From the NCBI RefSeq assembly GCF_004216695.1, contig NZ_SGXC01000003.1, positions 868,001 through 932,000 of the forward strand: a stretch of DNA of 64,000 nt, written 5' to 3'. This document shows positions 63,826 through 64,000 of the stretch, one piece after another (the stretch's first letter is position 1; every line of letters starts with the position of its first letter). The notes beneath the pieces are model-generated. The model did no database searches and had not been told where the DNA came from. It saw only the letters and a list, made by a program, of their open reading frames with translations. The position numbers and the translations under genes were made by a program. The stretch comes from Pigmentiphaga kullae (GTDB lineage: Bacteria; Pseudomonadota; Gammaproteobacteria; Burkholderiales; Burkholderiaceae_B).

Positions 63826-64000
63826 TGCCTGTTCCTTCCGCATGGATCTCCAGGGTGGGCCGAGGGCGGGAGTGCCCAAGGCGGGGCGGGAGCTTCATTC
63901 TAAGCAGGGTGCCCCGCATGCCGGAAGCCGGCCGCCGGGGGGATGGTAACGGGCTGTGGCAGGCCCCGCGCGCTGGTCAGGGGAATTTACAAGTTTTCAT

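Noticed and set aside
63977-64000. Short ATG frame on the minus strand at the window end
   Set aside because: It reaches a stop after seven codons and has no supporting context.

Overview
The window is GC-rich chromosomal DNA from a betaproteobacterium, most likely Alcaligenaceae (Bordetella/Achromobacter type). This is inferred from the recN-nadK-hrcA-hemH-hslR-grpE-dnaK-dnaJ order, the four Bug-type (TctC) periplasmic binding proteins, and the protein sequences themselves. No phage, plasmid, IS transposase, CRISPR, rRNA or tRNA gene was seen.

Layout. 1-3.7 kb: a hybrid sensor kinase and NarL-type regulator (cut by the window edge), divergent from a CheR/CheB pair. 3.8-9.7 kb: dapB, bamE, fur, recN, nadK, hrcA. 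9.8-15.6 kb: hemH and the heat-shock block hslR, grpE, dnaK, dnaJ, with a sigma-32-type promoter before grpE. 15.6-19.5 kb: a small catabolic operon (class II aldolase, Bug protein, 2-hydroxyacid dehydrogenase) with a divergent LysR gene. 19.5-25.2 kb: a LysR regulator divergent from a four-domain rhodanese and a complete tripartite tricarboxylate transporter (TctCBA). 25.3-35.4 kb: DUF2889, M16 peptidase, VWA/MoxR pair, two c-type cytochromes, DUF1841, NADP isocitrate dehydrogenase, and a PepSY membrane protein with a small membrane protein behind a possible Fur box. 35.6-46.6 kb: a ten-gene catabolic locus plus a GntR/FCD regulator. 46.7-53.6 kb: the cytochrome bd operon cydDCABX and a methyltransferase. 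53.7-64 kb: a small exported protein, an NmrA-like oxidoreductase, the ergothioneine genes egtD-egtB, an AsmA protein, rpoN, a phospholipase D/cardiolipin synthase-like gene, and a sigma-54 activator.

The most unusual part is 35.6-46.6 kb. Two tandem Bug proteins face away from an operon of a flavin monooxygenase, an isochorismatase-fold hydrolase, an Asp/Glu-racemase-fold protein lacking both usual catalytic cysteines, a histidinol-dehydrogenase-like dehydrogenase, a LeuC/LeuD pair, an isocitrate-lyase-superfamily lyase and an iron alcohol dehydrogenase. Both divergent promoters carry the same 13-bp sequence in opposite orientation, matching a GntR-type operator. The set reads as a route from an imported cyclic or N-containing carboxylate, through a substituted malate, to pyruvate plus a second acid. 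The substrate is unknown.

A second theme is a family of G/C-rich, hairpin-forming intergenic repeats with six copies between 3.7 and 32 kb. Two are fused head-to-head into a 248-bp palindrome directly upstream of the grpE heat-shock promoter, and one ends in the G-run that can act as the hrcA ribosome-binding site.
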